A DNA stretch of 64,000 nucleotides from the NCBI GenBank assembly GCA_905147135.1, contig LR990058.1, positions 13,987,349 through 14,051,348 of the forward strand. Direction: 5' to 3'. Of the stretch, positions 52,846 to 64,000 are shown piece after piece. Numbering within the stretch: the stretch's first letter is position 1; each line of letters opens with the position of its first letter. The notes below the pieces were generated by a model. The model worked only from the letters and a program-made list of their open reading frames with translations, searched no databases and was not told the DNA's origin. Position numbers and translations under genes: made by a program. Source of the stretch: Blastobasis lacticolella. Lineage: Eukaryota; Arthropoda; Insecta; Lepidoptera; Blastobasidae.

Positions 52846-53345
52846 ATCCAGGTACCCAACATCTTGGGGAAAGAGTTGGGTTATGTAGGACTTCTACCCA
52901 CTACAAACTCCACGGTAGTCCACCTCGGTGCAGTTCGATGGGCTCCGGGATCTCAATAGAACGCAACCGGAACCCTTCTAACACTTTAAGAGAGGTAGGG
53001 CATAGCGGGGTATCTCGTTCGAATTGGAGCCGCCCGACTGGGGAAGTACCTCCACCTTACAGAATATCGCAGCTAAATAATACTCTTTTAAATAGTATTG
53101 TGTTTCTGCCGGTGAGTAAGGTTTCCAGTGCTCCATGGGGTGGGGATTTGGGGAACCGTGGCTTTGGCAGTGGAGTGGCATTTGCTTTTTGCTGCCAGAG
53201 CAACGTGTTATAGAGGTGGGCAACGCATTAGCGATACTCTTGGTGTTGCTAATGTCTATAGGCAGTGGTGACCACTTTCCATCAGGTGGCCCGCTTGCCT
53301 GTTTGCGTTAGGCAAATGTATGACATAAAAAAAAAAAAAAAAAAC
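52846..53345 (+). mobile_element. LINE-G 3' end with poly-A
   Basis: About 500 bp ending TATGACATAAAAAAAAAAAA. Translation of one frame gives SRPTGEVPPPYRISQLNNTL, LNSIVFLPVS, and the following GGGCAACGCATTAGCGATAC, TCATCAGGTGGCCCGCTTGCC-type end is like other Lepidoptera LINE termini. The RPTGEVPPxYRxSQLNNT string is one I recall as very common in Lepidoptera genomic repeats. A diverged, split copy is at 1130-1605. The 127-codon frame is repeat-derived. Confidence 0.7.
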
Positions 53346-53394
53346 TGCGCCCGAAGGCCCATCGCGGGGCAGGTTGTGTACTGTCCAATCTGCC

Positions 53395-53685
53395 AGCGCC
53401 CCCTTTATGGATTTGGCAGATCAGATAATTCAAGTAGAGCAATTGCCATCCGACCTCTGTGCCCCTGTTAAGGGGAACCTGACCAGATTGGTACACGGTT
53501 ACACATTCAGTCGCCTGTATGTACATTACAGGTTTCCTCACGATGTTTCCTCTCACCGTAGAAACATCAGACAATTTAACTTGTACATAACTCAGAAAAC
53601 ATCTCTGGGGATCGAACTCGGTACGTATCCGTTACGAGACCCAGTCGCTAGTCATCAAGCCACCGACGCTTTCCGCATTTTAGTC
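53395..53685 (-). mobile_element. SINE-F
   Basis: Minus strand: AGCGTCGGTGGCTTGATGAC (head), TACCGAGTTCGATCCC (box B), GAGTTATGTACAAG, CATCGTGAGGAAACCTG, AGGCGACTGAATGTGTAACC, then GATCTGCCAAATCC. The 3' tail is replaced by a GGGGGCGC joint. Confidence 0.8.
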
Positions 53686-53734
53686 CTACTGTCTTGTTAT
53701 AAATAAATTAATATCTATGCTAGGAGAATTTTAT

Positions 53735-53940
53735 TCAAACACCGCCATTTAGCCCCAAAGTAGGCAAAGCTTGTATTAGGGGTGCTATATAGATAACTGA
53801 TAACTTATATACTTATTTAAATACATACTTATCATACATATAACACCCAGATCCGTAACAGAAATTAAAATTCATCTTTCGTGACCGGGAATCGAACCCG
53901 GGACGGGACATCTACGTGGCCAACCGTCATACAACCTAAA
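53735..53940 (-). mobile_element. SINE-B, nearly complete
   Basis: Minus strand: GGTTGTATGACGGTTGGCCA, CGTAGATGTCCC, box B in GTCCCGGGTTCGATTCCCGG (one G more in the flank), then AATTTTAATTTCTGTTACGG, ATCTGGGTGTTATATG, TTTGCCTACTTTGGGGCTAA. The final GTGTGAATTTGTCC is missing. Confidence 0.85.
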
Positions 53941-53944
53941 ATAA

Positions 53945-54973
53945 AATATTTGCTGATATCTCGTTATACAATTCCACTTCAAAACACATTATTTCCTCTC
54001 TATAAAGAAGCTGTTCACTGCATCGTATCAATGTTGAAGCATCCACCATGCGCCTTATTCTCTTGTGCGAAAATTATCCAAAATATCACATTTCGAGCCA
54101 GAGTGTACACCCAGGGAATTATTCAGCGTCGTTTGTCCTGAATGATTGATGGCCGTGGAGCGTTTTCTCCCTGACTGTACCCATTTTTTCAGAAGATAAC
54201 TTTATATCTCGCCGTTCCATCTGCTTTTTGTGGAGTCTTTAAACATGATTTTATTACTTGGTCCGACAATGTTTTTTGATGGTGATGTCGAGTTAAATTA
54301 TTCATGTTCAGTAACTCTCTTTTTTCGTGTGACTTTTTCGTTTTATTCTCCGTTATGTTCGCGTCTATGTTTATTGGGTGTAATTTTTTATTGCAAGGCC
54401 TTTTTGTGTCTGGTTGCAAAACTGGGTTGCAGTAGACACCCAAGGCACAAATTTTATTTAAAAAATACTCAAATTAAAAATATTTTTTCACAATAAGCTT
54501 TTGTCACGCGTTCTTTACGATAAGTCAGAGTACTTGTCAGGACTAATTAAACGAGCCCAAACTCGATGGGTTAACCATGCGTAGTCCAGTCTCCATCAAC
54601 AGATCAGCTCAGTGGTGCTCAGCATGGCATAAGCTAAATAAATGGTTGTAATAAAAGCATAAACTATAATAAAAATTCCCCAATACTAAAACGGAACCAA
54701 TTCCGATAATTCCTCATAAAATAATTATCCCTTTCACTCAGTTGTAAATATTACTTAAGCTGAACCAATGATCAGAGAACAACGTTGAAGGTAATCCCAA
54801 AGAAAACAAATTGCCTTTCTATTAAAATTAATTGCTTACTTAATGGAAGAGAATAAACAATGGAAATATTACTCTGTTTTGTTGGAAATAAAAGGTGAGC
54901 CTACCAGGCAAATATCGAGCGAGATACGAAAGGCACACACCTATTTACAAAATTGCAACAATTATGCTTTAAC
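53945..54973. other. No recognisable gene
   Basis: Short frames of 84-88 codons on both strands (53881-54496) have no motif and overlap each other. No repeats matched within the window. Confidence 0.4.
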
Positions 54974-55630
54974 GACCTGAGTGGTTCAGTTGGTTAACAA
55001 GCGGGCCTGCCGCGCAGAGGTCCCGGTTTCGATTCCCGGCCGGGCAGAAATTGAAATTTAGTTTCTGCGAAATGATGAATTTTAGTTTCTGTTAAGGGTC
55101 TGCGTGTTGTATATGTCGCAGTAGGATGGTTAAATTAGCTAGTTAATTAAATGGCTAGCCTTTTAAGCAATTATTTAATTAAATATTTGTCAAATCAATA
55201 AACTTTGAAAGTTACGTCTAACGAACGATATTGCCCCGAGTTTATGGAGCTCCTCCACACATTGTCACAACACTAACCTAACCCAACCGAATTAAAACCT
55301 AATGCAAACTATTATTATTTTTTGAGATTACTGTGATTAAGTTAGCATTGTGACAATATTTGGAGGAGCTTCGTAAACTCGGGTCAATTTCGTTCTTTAA
55401 ACATTACTTAAAAAATTCTTGAAATGGGCAAATTTTCAATTAAATAATAACATGCGAAGCTAGCCTTTTAATTAACTGGCTAATTTAACCATCCGGCTGC
55501 GACATATATACGAGTACAATAAGTAAGTATTTAAAAAATATTTCGTAGTTTATCAGTTTTCTGACACCCATAACACAAACTTTGCTTAATTTAGGGCCAG
55601 ATGGCGGTGTATAAATTGTCAAGCATATTT
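54974..55630 (+). mobile_element. SINE-B split by a foldback element
   Basis: The 5' part (54974-55114) has a good tRNA-like head: GACCTGAGTGGTTCAGTTGG, box B in GTCCCGGTTTCGATTCCCGG, then GCAGAAATTGAAATTTAG and GGGTCTGCGTGTTGTATAT. The 3' part resumes at 55504 with ATATATACGAGTACAATAAG and ends in AGGGCCAGATGGCGGTGTA and TTGTC. Joined, they follow the SINE-B order. Confidence 0.9.
55115..55503. mobile_element. Long foldback MITE nested in SINE-B, 389 bp
   Basis: The termini GTCGCAG and CTGCGAC (55115 and 55497-55503) are flanked by ATAT on both sides, a likely 4-bp target duplication. The inverted repeat extends almost to the middle: GGATGGTTAAATTAGC(T/C)AGTTAATTAAA(A/T)GGCTAGC at the ends, and further in CCCGAGTTTATGGAGCTCC, CACATTGTCACAACACTAAC against GTTAGCATTGTGACAATATT, GGAGGAGCTTCGTAAACTCG. 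Each arm is about 190 bp. No coding capacity. Confidence 0.85.
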
Positions 55631-56189
55631 TTTTACGGTGACAACTGAATGAACTCGGAAGAGAATCAATACCAGCGGTTCTATTGTGTAGTTTCAATAT
55701 AACCGTCTTCAATACGTCTTCCAAACGTGGAGATTATGGCAGGGCCTTTTAATAACGTGCAGGAAGCTCAAGGGCAATAGTGGACAGCCACGATTCTTGA
55801 AATCGGAACACAACAAAAGTTGTTGATACACTTTGTCTAGTTGCGCACAATCGTACTAGACAGATAACGCTCAACGAACCCAAACCAGCGAATGTATTAT
55901 TTACCACCGACGTCTCTGCATCTTGATTGATTTGAAATTGTTCAAAAATTGAGCGCGTGTATGAAAAATTATTTAGTTCTTTCAACGGACATAACATAAT
56001 ATATATAATGAATTTTTTGTTTTACATGTGCTGTTTTCTTTAGATGTTAATTCTTGTTAGCAATGTAGATGACAAGCGTACACAAGAACTAAGTGGAAAC
56101 TTTATTGGCTTGTGTATATCACAGATTGCAAATGTCATATCTTAAGCTGTTTGTTTCCCATAATAAATAAAAAATAACTAATAAAGCCT
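55631..56189. other. No recognisable gene
   Basis: CAAACGTGGAGATTATGGCAGGGCC at 55720-55745 recalls the SINE-D core, but only 20 bases match. The minus-strand 82-codon frame at 55749-55997 has no motif. Confidence 0.35.
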
Positions 56190-56515
56190 ATAAAGAGCGA
56201 GTTGTAAGCGAGAGGTACCGGGTTTGATACCCAGTGCCACCATGCACCAATGATTTTGTATGAGTTATGTACATTAGTTGTATACTAACCGTTGCTCTTA
56301 CGGTGAGCGATGACATCGTGAGAAAAACACATTCAGCACTGAATTTGTACCTAACCATGATCCAATTTGGTTAAGTTCCTCTGAGGCCAGATTGCAGTCC
56401 CTCTACCGTGATTACCTGAGCTGCCAAATAGGATCATGATCAAATTGCACCCTGGTGGTTGCGCGCGTGAGCACAACCGGGGTATTGACGTTAATATGAT
56501 GATGTAAGTATCCCC
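56190..56515 (+). mobile_element. SINE-F
   Basis: Head: GAGCGAGTTGTAAGCGAGAG, GTACCGGGTTTGATACCCAG (box B with one change), then CATGCACCAATGA, TGAGTTATGTACATTAGTTG, CTTACGGTGAGCGATGACAT, CATGATCCAATTTGGTTAAG, AGCACAACCGGGGTATTGAC and the GATGATG tail. A TAAATAAATAAATAAA run follows. Confidence 0.85.
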
Positions 56516-56519
56516 AAAC

Positions 56520-56903
56520 ACAAATAAATAAATAAATAAATTGTTATAATAGCCTATTTAATAAAATATGCTTGAAGCATTCAATAAATCAGTCTACTGA
56601 GTCTCTCTATCAAAGTAATTTATTGCACGGAAATCATATGGTCGTCATATCATAATGATATCACAAGCAATGTCGGAAGTCCTATCAACTTCGGAGTGAT
56701 ATAATAGTACCCACAGATGTTGTAAAATCCTACATAATGTACGTAAATATTTCACAAACAACTGTGTAAAGCAGAGCTGAAAGATTTGCAAATAAAAAAA
56801 AACCGCATTGAGCTATGATGCCACAGGCACACAGATGTATTACATTACTTAGGTACATCAGTAATGTTTTCAAAAAAGCCTGGGTCCGAAATAACAAGAA
56901 TAA
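56520..56903. other. No recognisable feature
   Basis: AT-rich DNA between two SINEs. Confidence 0.4.
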
Positions 56904-57158
56904 AATAAATAAATAATCATGGACAAATTCACACAGCGCCATCTAGCCCCAAACTAAGCAAAGCCTGTACTATGAGTGTTAGCTAACTGATATTCTATTT
57001 ATATAGTTTTTAAATACATACTTATTATACTTAGAACACCCAGACCCGTAACAGAAATTAAAATTCATCATTTCAATTTCTGCCCGGCCGGGAATCGAAC
57101 CCGGGACCTCTTGCGTGGCGGACCGGCATGCTGACCACTGAACCACTCAGGTCGTCAA
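56904..57158 (-). mobile_element. SINE-B, full-length
   Basis: Minus strand: GACGACCTGAGTGGTTCAGT, GGTCAGCATGCCGGTCCG, CAAGAGGTCCCGGGTTCGAT (box B intact), then GCAGAAATTGAAATGATG and the common tail to TGTGTGAATTTGTCCATG. Nearly identical to 22230-22497. Confidence 0.9.
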
Positions 57159-57164
57159 AAGGAG

Positions 57165-57295
57165 ATGTATAAAAAGAGTTGTGGATATGTGTGAGGTTTG
57201 GGAGTTGTCAGGACAGAGCAAAATGGCGGTCCATAGTCTCTGCATGCCCCACCTGTGGGACACAGGCGTGAGCGTTATATATGTGTATGTGGTAC
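57165..57295 (-). repeat. Dispersed repeat H
   Basis: Minus strand: AACGCTCACGCCTGTGTCCC, ACAGGTGGGGCATGCAGAGA, CTATGGACCGCCATTTTGC, CTGTCCTGACAACTCCC, ATATCCACAACTC. The best-preserved H copy, matching 16475-16580. Confidence 0.7.
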
Positions 57296-57299
57296 ATAA

Positions 57300-58434
57300 C
57301 AAGAATATCCATTACAGAAACTCTTACCAAAAATTTGCTCCAATAAAACACGGCGCCACACCACACACTCGATCACGCCTAAATGATTTACACCGAAAAT
57401 ATCGACGCCACATTCATCAAAGCCCATATTGGTTGTTTACTGGGGGAGAACAAAATTTTAAATAGCAGTGCTTCGAACCGCCGGGGAACACCGGTATCCT
57501 TTTAGCCTGAGCGTGTGGGAAATTTCCAGCATTCAAGTAATTACCGCCCACTCCAGGCGAAAGTCTTCGAAAGAGTTTCCTTGACGCCCAATCGAGGACA
57601 GTGATTTGTCAGGTGTTCCATTTGGCTTGGCGTACCTGTTTTCTAAGTATGTACGTGACAATTTTGTTGCCAAGCAAAACTAAAACATAACTAGTCGATA
57701 TCTTTTGCCTTCGAATGTAGTGCCTGTCGGTGGGTCCATGAGTACATAGCGGCGCCGATCTGTATTAGGCCACGCTGGCCACTGCTCTTTTTGGGAGGCT
57801 GTTGATATCAATATAATGCAATCGAAAAATATGGTACAGTTAAAAATAAAGATAATCTTAAGTCCTATATTTCAAGAAAAAGAATTACTCGAGCAGATTC
57901 ATTCGTCATTGAATTCCCTCTCGGCTACAAAGCGAACGCGGAATCTTTTGCATGGCATATCCTGACTTCTGACACGGGTGCGCCTTGTCATGTCATTCAA
58001 GGAGAACAGCTTTGTATTATCTATTCTCAAAAAAAGTAAGTATGTAGCCTGAATTCAATAAAAATATATACACACTACCTTTCCTACCAATTCTTTGTCG
58101 TAATCCTAAGCTATTTTACCCAAATTGAAGTACCGCCTGGCAAGGTTCCTCTTTATATTGTCACAATACAAGGCTTACTAGAAATCAGTCTTCTTTTATG
58201 CCTTGTAACAATATATAGTTTTTAAACTTCTTGTACATTGTGATTAGATTTTTGTTTGATTGTTGGACTGATTTTCATTCTGATTGTTGGCTCTGTTATA
58301 AATTTTAACTCTACGCATATTTAATTTATGGATGTCGACATATCAATACGTATTTCGATATATACCCGAACACAAAACAAAAAACAATCTCACACATTTT
58401 TTGTCATTTAGCTTAGATATAGGACGTACGATGA
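57300..58434. other. No recognisable gene
   Basis: A plus-strand frame continues from the H repeat to 57465 (94 codons) with no known motif. The rest is AT-rich. Confidence 0.4.
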
Positions 58435-58790
58435 AAACGCCAACGACATGAAAATGCTGCGATGGATGTGCGGAGTCACGTGACTCGACCGAGTACGTAA
58501 CGAGTATACTCGTGGCAGCCTTGGCGTGAGGGATATCGCAGATAAGATCGAGGAGGCTCGCCTGCGCTGGTTTGATCACGTGTTGTGTAAGCCCCAGGGA
58601 TACGTGGGAAATTAATGCCTGAACCTGCCGATATCAGGAAAGAGGCCCCGTTGACGACGCAAGAAGCGATGGTTGATGATACAGCCACGGGCTTACGACG
58701 TGAGGATACCGAAGACCGGGCGAAGTGGAGAAGATGAAGTAGGAAACCCTGGCAGAGGCTGGGATAAGCGCTAGGACGACGAAGATATAG
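58435..58790 (+). pseudogene. RTE LINE C-terminal region
   Basis: Plus strand: MKMLRWMCGVT, stop, LDRVRNEYTRGSLGVRDIAD, KIEEARLRWFDHVL, then YVGN-CLNLPISGKRPR, RRKKRW, EDTEDRAKWRR in shifted frames. This is the longest copy of the C-terminal block of this RTE type in the window, with a stop after GVT and an 11-codon indel. Dead. Confidence 0.85.
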
Positions 58791-60641
58791 GAAGTAGGAT
58801 CTCATAGTTTATCTGCTGTCCGAACTAGTTGTTTACAAATAGGAAGTCAAGACGGACGGTACGGTAGAATGTTTAGATATTGATTATGTTGATGCTTTGA
58901 TAACTGTGTTATCAAAATATGATCACAGGTACGACTGTCTTAATTAGACTCACTCTTATATTATGTTTAAAATAACACCATGATGGTTCTCGCGACTTCT
59001 TTCGCATAAAATTCGAATATAACGTGTTCATTTGGCAACTACATTGAATTTTAGGCTAAAAGTGTCATGATCCGTGTTAACCTTAGCCGTTTTATATGTA
59101 CTAACAAACATCTAAATTTTTATATTTAGAATATTTATGTTTAGCTGTAGTGTGGGCATAGAGTTAAGGTTCGTTTTGGACTAACTTCTAGTATTATTAA
59201 GAAGAAGTATTATTGTAAACTATTTTTGGAATTTCTCTTTTTTCCTCTTCTAATAAACCTACGATTTCTTATTTAAGCTCCCTATTAAGTCACGCTGATT
59301 CAGCATTTTTCAATTTACCAACTGGACCTGGGGTACAAGTTTTCCAGAGGTCACTGAGTCCAATTACTTTGCCGATGTATATGGTGGAAGGCGAGTTGAA
59401 TAATGCGCGTGTTACTGGGCCCAGTTTGCCCAGCCGAGCTGCTGCCGTAATGTAAACCTAGGTTTAGGTTGCTCTAGACAAAATATGGCGTAAATTTGAC
59501 AGCTTTTTCGGGTCTAGCAAAGTGTTACTCTAGAATATAAAACAGTAGGCAGAAACATGAAAGTGTCTGTAACCTTAAGGAAACCTTTATAAAATTCGTG
59601 AGTTCTTTTATAACAGTAGTTAATAGTATTGTAAACGCTACATTTTATCTTACTGAAAATTCAGCCTTAAGTTAAGCCAAAAACTTTAGACTTTGAAATA
59701 TTCAGAGTACTCAAAAGTATTGAACTCTACGTATAACCAGTTTCAGACGCTGATGAAATAAGTTTTGAGTTGTAACAATACACTTCAAATAGAAATATCT
59801 ACTTGAATTCTTCAATTGCAAAATTCTTTGCAACAATTATTCCATATTGGAAATCATTCGATAAAACAACATCTTAATAAGCACTGAAGCGCCAGAAACT
59901 ATCTAATCTATCTACAAACGGACATGAAATGTTCAATGTTCTCTTCGTCTATTAAGGAAATACGTACATCCACGTCTTTAGCTATCTACAAACGTTGCGC
60001 GAAGGTATGGGGTCACTCAGGGTAGCACGTTAGGCCCAACTTGTTTAAGCCGAGCACGTGACGAGAAAAAGTAAATGCAGCGCTGAACCCTCCCGTGTAA
60101 CCTCGCGGCTGACGTCACAGACCATCAGTCATCCTGTCGTTCCCACAAAGGCAAGTGACGAATTTCCTTTTAGACGAAACAATGGAATAAAACAACAGAC
60201 GAAAGAGACCACACGCTCACTGAAATTATGGGGCAAACGACGTAAATATAGCTGCGATTTGGCGAACTCGCAACAGATTGAGATCGACGAGGTTGCTGGA
60301 AATTGGTGTTCTGTGTTGTAGGTGGAAGGGTTCGGATTCACTTGCAGGTTTAAGTTTCACTTGATGGGTGTATGATTTCTCTTCTATTATATGACTGCTG
60401 CGTGGTTAATTAAAAACAATACTCGAACATTATTATACAGGTCGTTTAGCTAGACCATAACAACATCAGAAGATACTGAAACTAGTATTTACTAATATTA
60501 CTATTTGTAAATACTAGTCTTTGTCTCCTTTTCTTGATTTTAGGTCATTTAAACAATTTTATCTTAGTGTTATCACCGACCGTCTGCCTACACATATTTT
60601 GTTTGTAAAATAGGTACCAATATTTCTCAAAACACAACAAA
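58791..60641. other. No recognisable gene
   Basis: AT-rich, unique-looking. The 87-codon frame at 60058-60321 starts at GTG and has no domain. No repeat matched. Confidence 0.4.
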
Positions 60642-60851
60642 ATGTCTGTGCAAACAAGTAACGGGCCCACCCCGTCGTTTAAAACCGCTTCGCAAGAATT
60701 CCACTCGGTCATGTCACGGACGTCGTGTCAACTAAAGTTCTTAGCAAAGATGTTCATAGCTCAACCGAGTTGGGGGAACAATGTTAGGAATGCCCATACC
60801 GCTCTACACCATGCTCAAGTATGCGGGGGGCGGGGGTGTTACACCCCCTGA
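60642..60851 (+). CDS. Small ORF of unknown nature, 69 codons
   Basis: It starts AACAAAATG, a favourable insect start context, is more GC-rich than its flanks and encodes a peptide beginning MSVQTSNGPTPSFKTASQEF, with GRGCYTP at the end. No homologue is recognised. CAA|GTATGC at about 60819 could be a weak splice donor, making it a first exon. Chance cannot be excluded. Confidence 0.2.
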   Translation: MSVQTSNGPTPSFKTASQEFHSVMSRTSCQLKFLAKMFIAQPSWGNNVRNAHTALHHAQVCGGRGCYTP

Positions 60852-61598
60852 CGATGAAAAGGAAAACGGCTCAACTTGAAACAAACTTCCGTCAAAGCGA
60901 ACTTGTCTGAAGAGCCTAAGTTAGTTATAACAGTTGCCTAATTTCGACGTATCTCGCGAATCTAAAACGCTGATGGATGCGGCTCCGTTATGGGATTACG
61001 GTTCGGGGTGGGACTGTGAGCGGGTGCGCAATTAATATGGGGTTAATTTTATGACTGCAATGAAACAGAGTTTAGCTCGATTAGACTGTTGTCAAATAAA
61101 GTTGCTCGGAGGCAGTATGTCATCGGCGGGATTTGGGAGACGGGTAAGGCTGGAGGCGTTGACTTTTAACCGATGATATTAAAAAGAGATTAGACTTACA
61201 ATGTACTCCATTTGAGTTTTTGGTACGAATAATTTTATGACGACCTTGACTTATATTTTAATCCGCAATCCCTCGAATTCACATATCACATGCAATGAAT
61301 ATATATTCCTAGACTGCGTCGTTGTTTGCGAGTTGCGAGTTAATAGCCGACATGCACTAAAAATTGGACTTTCGTTTGCCAACATGACCGTGATCGTTTA
61401 ATACGTTTAACGACAATAGAAAAATTATTATCAAAACCCCATTACTATTCCTGGGTTAATAAATCTCTCTCCCTTCATTGCACAAAATCACACCCACCTT
61501 TTAATGATCCACTGCTGGACTCGAGCCTGTTCCACATCAGCGGAGTGATTTGTCATTATCTTCGTGTTTGGCGGACACATTTGAATTCTCTTCATACT
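60852..61598. other. No recognisable gene
   Basis: No long frames or repeats. Confidence 0.4.
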
Positions 61599-61786
61599 TT
61601 CCTACTAATATTATAAATATGAAAGTGACTCTGTCTGTCGGTTACGCTACCACCGGACTAAACCACCGCACCGATTTTGATAAAATTCGGTGTTTAGATA
61701 GCTTAGCATCTGACGATGGACATAGGCTTCCCCTCGCTCGATATAAAGTGTAGTCCACGCGGGCGGAGCCGTGAGCGGAAACAAGT
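61599..61786 (+). mobile_element. Non-autonomous Helitron-like fragment
   Basis: CCTACTAATATTATAAATAT, GAAAGTGACTCTGTCTGTCG, CACCGATTTTGATAAAATTC and CCACGCGGGCGGAGCCGTGA follow the order of a very abundant Lepidoptera repeat that I remember as Helitron-like: a TATTATAAAT start, a GCGGGCGGAGCCGC hairpin and a CTAGT end. Here the 3' end is AACAAGT, so the terminal CTAGT is degraded. The classification rests on memory of the repeat. Confidence 0.5.
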
Positions 61787-61789
61787 TTA

Positions 61790-64000
61790 TACTACTAAAA
61801 TAATTCCGCCAAACGCATCTCTTTACAATCTATACCAACCGTAAATACCTTTCGTCAGGTTCACAGAAATTGAAGAGACGATGACGCCTGGGCCTTCAGA
61901 TTACGAATATAATGGTATCAAGACTTCGGCGCCTGAGATTAGAAACTTTAACAGAATTAATTTGTACGTTTTAATTTGGTGAGGTAAGAAGGATCGACTT
62001 TGTTTCTACTACTTAATTGAATTCTGATTGGGTGTCAAGTGCACACTGAGGGTTCGGATCTGTAATTTTGTTAGAGGAACTAGGACTTAGCGAATTTAAT
62101 ATCATGCTCACAAAAGGTATTTTTGAATAGAATAACAGTTCAACTTTTCTTTTAGCTGTTATTTTTATTATAATATCAAACGAATCAGCCTTTGCTTTAC
62201 AGACTTCGATCAGTTCAGAAAGATAAACTCTAACTAAAGGCTTCAAGCGAGCAGAATAAAAATAAAATTTGGATCCGCTGCCAAATTTAATTGAAACTGG
62301 AGATTTCCCCTCGATATTTTCTAAAGCCCATACGTTCTTGGTAAAGTTCGATAGTTTACATTGGGGGTAAGTCAGTGGGCCGAGTTATCCTGGCAGCGAG
62401 CCCAGCGAGCGTTCGCCCGAGGAGTTAACTTCCAAAACTTATGATTTATTTGTTTTATCAACACGCTCGATTTACTGGTCGATTTTGAATAAACGAAAAT
62501 TTGGCTCCGGTTGAATATTAAGTTTACTTTTTGATACTTTGATCGGTTTTCGGAATTGAGTTTACTCTTATGGACGGACCAAGTTGTCAGGGGATGATGA
62601 TTTATTAAATGAGAATTCGGAAGTTGATTTAACAAAATAAGAAGCACATAAAATCAATCACAAAATTGCACAATATTTCATAACGATGTTATTGCTAACC
62701 AATTTATTGCTAAGCATTAGGCAGCGCTGATTAAACAATCGTAGAGTAAGTAAGGATGGCCAATGTGACGGAAAGGTTGACGAATGTACCGGTAATCTCA
62801 ACTCCATTAGGAAGAAGGAAGGATGACTTCGTAAAGGTCGTACGGAGTCGATCGGCGTGGAAGATGCCTTGGTTCAGAATTATCATCAGGAAGATGATGA
62901 TGAAAGTATGGGCCTTAAAGCCCAAGAGCAGAAATGAGGCGTATAAGACGGAATCTAACTGCACTGGCAAGTAGGGAAACTCTCCCACTGTCTATGTGTC
63001 AGCCGTTCGAAATGGAACACTCATCGCTATCGCTAGGTGCATAATTCGCGAAAGGGGTCTCCAATTATAGACTTTCATTGTCAATTATTGGAGGTGTGGA
63101 GAAAAGTGTACGTAAAGCAAATCAGTACTTCCACAAATGGTGCAGGAAATTCGCGAGGAATGTACGAAAATTCACGATAAAGAACGGAGCTAAATACAGC
63201 CTCAATTTTAGGAGATATTGTGGAAAAGGTCGTGAAGTTCATTCGTGAAATCGCTCTTTGTGCTTTTGGGGTTCCTACTAGGTGATTAGGTACCACTTGT
63301 TACTATAATTAAAGGGACATTTATGTAGCTAAAGCTTCTAGACTGACAATAAAGGTAAAGAAGAAGTTACTCAATTCCAATAGGACTTAGCGGTGAAATT
63401 TTATGATACGGCTTGGAGCATAGTTTGCAAAATTGCTTGAATATAAATGGCGATTATGTAGAAAAATGTATTAAGTTTGGTTTATGTTAATGTCAATAAT
63501 GTTTAATGTTAATGGACAAATATTTATAATAAAATATATATTATGGACGCCTTTACGATTCTGGTAATAATCTAGAAATAAATTTATAAAATTATTAAAA
63601 TGCTATGAAAATAACATAAACATAAACATAAGAACCATAACATAAGAAACATAAATCAAGAACACATAATTGATAAAACATGTTCAAATCTAAAAATTCT
63701 GTATTTAAGTTCAAATAGAACATAATCGTAGAGTTCATCTTATCCATGTATTTTCTAAGCATAGACTTTTCTCGTAATACCTAATTTCAATGAAAGAGCT
63801 CAAAGTATTTATTCACAAAGTAAAATATGAGTGCCCAGATTAAAAGGATTATTTACTTAAGAGAAAAGGGTTGCTGATAAAAAGAATGTTGAGTAGATTA
63901 ATAAAACAGATTACTTTTAGAAACTGTACTCAAGATATTTTTAGAAACAAATCACTCCGTTTTTTAGTAAATTGTAACTTAAAGCACGAAATGACGAGGC
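61790..64000. other. No recognisable gene
   Basis: AT-rich to the end of the window. The frames at 62013-62246, 62372-62647, 62731-62988 and 63081-63296 are unremarkable and without motif. An ATAAACATAAACATAAG-type microsatellite is at 63610-63650. Confidence 0.4.

Overview
The window looks like about 64 kb of a moth or butterfly nuclear genome. It is AT-rich, gene-poor and full of mobile-element remnants: tRNA-derived SINEs, 5'-truncated LINEs of RTE, Jockey-like and R1-like type, and short inverted-repeat DNA elements. Lepidoptera is inferred from the style of these repeats; no species can be named. Repeat names used here (SINE-B, SINE-D1, MITE-A and so on) are local labels for sequences that recur inside the window, not database names.

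Only one substantial host gene is visible. It is a 2.7 kb exon at 48615-51316 (+) encoding about 899 residues of a type I membrane protein with some 29 leucine-rich repeats, one transmembrane helix and a short tail without a TIR domain. The exon follows a strong splice acceptor, and its start codon must lie in an upstream exon that I could not find. Weaker gene traces are a duplicated 27-nt exon-like block (35687-35713 and 35972-35998), a possible 18-nt first exon beside a GC-rich island (26100-26248), and a 69-codon ORF at 60642-60851.

The most notable mobile element is at 39944-40785. It has perfect 31-bp terminal inverted repeats starting with CA and a perfect 8-bp target duplication. Position 168 of the element starts a 25-codon exon with the N-terminal signature of a THAP zinc finger, ending at a GTAAGT donor. 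This is the architecture of a P-superfamily transposon, here as a short derivative. A second element (29749-30072) also has 31-bp inverted repeats starting with CA and an 8-bp duplication, but no coding trace.

Layout. 1-6.7 kb: old LINE scraps and featureless AT-rich DNA. 6.7-8.5 kb: a SINE nested in a SINE, then two truncated LINEs, all with target duplications. 11-22.5 kb: repeats on both strands, including the three-copy MITE-A family, nested insertions and a 4 x 24-bp tandem expansion. 22.5-31 kb: palindromic elements, a clean SINE-D1 copy and the second 31-bp-TIR element. 31-39 kb: a decayed RTE element, the duplicated exon-like block, a three-copy repeat cluster carrying a MITE, and a Jockey-like fragment. 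39.9-48.2 kb: the P-like element, MITE-A, RTE fragments, palindromic elements and SINEs. 48.6-51.5 kb: the LRR gene. 52.8-58.8 kb: LINE and SINE copies, including a long foldback element inside a SINE. 58.8-64 kb: mostly featureless, with one Helitron-like fragment.

The nested insertions give relative ages, and several target duplications fix element ends to the base. Apart from the LRR exon and possibly the THAP exon, nearly all open frames here are repeat-derived or chance.
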